NCBI GenBank assembly: GCA_903916775.1
Contig: CAIWXY010000212.1
Span: 1-13,667, forward strand
Direction: 5' to 3'
Source of the DNA: an uncultured Actinomycetes bacterium
GTDB taxonomy: Bacteria; Actinomycetota; Actinomycetes; Nanopelagicales; Nanopelagicaceae
Length of the DNA: 13,667 nucleotides
Shown: in pieces, positions 12,977 through 13,667 of the stretch
How the letters are laid out: each line of letters opens with the position of its first letter
Numbering within the stretch: position 1 is the first letter of the stretch
Translations under genes and position numbers: made by a program
Notes under the pieces: generated by a model
Databases searched by the model: none
The model's input: only the letters and a program-made list of their open reading frames with translations
What the model was told of the DNA's origin: nothing

Positions 12977-13176
12977 AAAGGCCAAATCCCCGGGCGCTCA
13001 ATTCGATATCAGCCTTCCCCTTGCTGATATAGAAACGGTTATCCGAGGACTTGGTGCGTGAAACCTATGCCAAGTTCGCGCGATAATCAAAAAGAAATGC
13101 CAGACTTCTCTCAACAAAAGTGAGAGCGACTGTCTCCAGCTTGTTGATAAAGCTGTGGAGAACTGGGGGATAACTC
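12926..13176. other. 251-bp intergenic region rich in repeats and hairpins
   Basis: No coding sequence is supported here. It holds the 10-bp repeats, an 8-bp inverted repeat (13006-13030), two weaker hairpins at 13049-13075 (6-bp arms, 15-nt loop) and 13108-13126 (CTCTCA/TGAGAG), and the start of a group of DnaA-box-like words. It is the longest gap in an otherwise tight window, so a long structured leader or a small RNA is possible. I cannot place a firm promoter. Confidence 0.5.
13006..13030. repeat. Perfect 8-bp inverted repeat, possible terminator or operator
   Basis: ATATCAGC (13006-13013) and GCTGATAT (13023-13030) flank a 9-nt pyrimidine-rich loop. It lies 80 nt after the zincin-like gene and about 150 nt before the next start. 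No T-run follows on either strand. Confidence 0.6.
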
Positions 13177-13667
13177 GTGGAATCGGTGGATAGTTTTATC
13201 CAAGAATCGATCTTCGGAGATACCTTCGCGCCTGTGAAAAGTGAACAATTCCAACGCCAGAAATCGCAAGCTATTGGCACGCGCCAAGCCCTTGCCTTGC
13301 CAGAGAATCTTCCAGAGTTTCGAGTCGTCCGCAGCTCTAGACGAACCCGAAGCATTAGCGCTTACCGCCAAAATGGTGTGATTGAAATCCATATTCCAGA
13401 TCGGCTCTCGCGCAAAGATGAGTATGCGCTGATACCTGAGATGATCGCCAGCGTGCTGCGCCGAGAGGCAAAGAACAGAAGTAGCGACCTGGAACTCCAG
13501 GAGATGGCGGGGCGCCTGCTAACTCTCTATCTTCCAGATTTTCATGAACGCCCTACTTCCATCACCTGGCGCTCTATGCGCGAGCGCTGGGGCTCGTGCA
13601 CGACGAGCGATGGAACAATTCGCATCTCACTTCGGCTCAATGGGGCACCAACCTATGCGGTCGAGTG
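13177..13667 (+). CDS. YgjP-like metallopeptidase, DUF45/M48 type (C-terminus cut by window edge)
   Basis: The 163 visible residues match the N-terminal part of YgjP/DUF45 metal-dependent hydrolases: FRVVRSSRRTRSISAY (48-63), a helix LIPEMIASVLRREA, and the family signature TWRSMRERWGSCTTSDGTIRIS. The catalytic HExxH normally follows within about 30 residues and lies outside the window, so activity cannot be judged. In several actinobacterial genomes a gene of this family sits near the DUF2342 gene, which agrees with this context. The start is GTG at 13177: an in-frame TAA lies 3 nt upstream and GGGGGA (13165-13170) is 6 nt before it. A second GTG three codons later is an alternative. The first 45 residues are not obviously conserved. 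Confidence 0.85.
   Translation, partial: MESVDSFIQESIFGDTFAPVKSEQFQRQKSQAIGTRQALALPENLPEFRVVRSSRRTRSISAYRQNGVIEIHIPDRLSRKDEYALIPEMIASVLRREAKNRSSDLELQEMAGRLLTLYLPDFHERPTSITWRSMRERWGSCTTSDGTIRISLRLNGAPTYAVE

Noticed and set aside
12947..12995. GGGAAT/AGGAAT words in the 10-bp repeats as SigR promoters
   Set aside because: No GTT lies 18 nt downstream of any of the three copies, so they do not meet the consensus.
13036..13204. Replication origin
   Set aside because: There is no dnaA, dnaN or AT-rich unwinding region, and the DnaA-like words each carry mismatches.
13065..13392. Two minus-strand frames opposite the YgjP-like start
   Set aside because: The plus strand carries a clear family match from residue 48 on; the minus frames are its antisense.
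1..13667. CRISPR array, insertion sequence, prophage or riboswitch
   Set aside because: No spaced direct repeats of CRISPR length, transposase, integrase, phage gene or recognisable aptamer core was seen on either strand.

Overview
The window looks like a compact chromosomal segment from an actinobacterium with a base composition near 50% GC (judged by eye). The evidence is a SigR/RsrA-type ECF sigma/anti-sigma pair next to aroA-rsgA-hisN, a UPF0182 membrane protein beside a DUF2342-type zincin, an actinobacterial-type initiator tRNA, and TAGGCT-like -10 boxes 6-7 nt before several start codons, as expected of leaderless genes. Short or absent intergenic gaps suggest a streamlined genome such as the freshwater Nanopelagicales (acI). 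That placement is inference. No mobile element, CRISPR array, rRNA or prophage is visible.

Layout. 1-1423 (minus): sigR-like sigma factor, rsrA-like anti-sigma factor, then a FlK-like hotdog thioesterase cut by the left edge. The sigma gene has a textbook SigR-type promoter, so it probably activates itself. 1496-5008 (plus): aroA, rsgA, hisN and an unrecognised 153-aa gene, joined by three 4-base start/stop overlaps. 5009-8245 (minus, reading leftward from 8245): initiator tRNA-fMet, pgl, gnd and zwf, an oxidative pentose phosphate operon whose first coding gene starts 2 nt after the tRNA. 8344-11533 (minus): a UPF0182 membrane protein preceded by an 82-aa single-span membrane protein. 11702-12925 (plus): DUF2342-type zincin-like protein. 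12926-13176: a repeat- and hairpin-rich gap. 13177-end (plus): YgjP/DUF45 metallopeptidase cut by the right edge.

How the parts work together. The sigma/anti-sigma pair should sense thiol oxidation. Zwf, Pgl and Gnd turn glucose-6-phosphate into ribulose-5-phosphate, but cofactor-site residues suggest they may make NADH rather than NADPH. AroA and HisN serve aromatic amino acid and histidine synthesis, and RsgA serves 30S ribosome maturation.

The least explained items are the 153-aa protein, which resembles a detached and degenerate nucleotide-binding domain of a P1B-type ATPase; the tRNA-pgl junction; the repeat-encoded tail on the anti-sigma factor; and several short phased repeats in the gaps. 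I saw no complete new multi-gene system.
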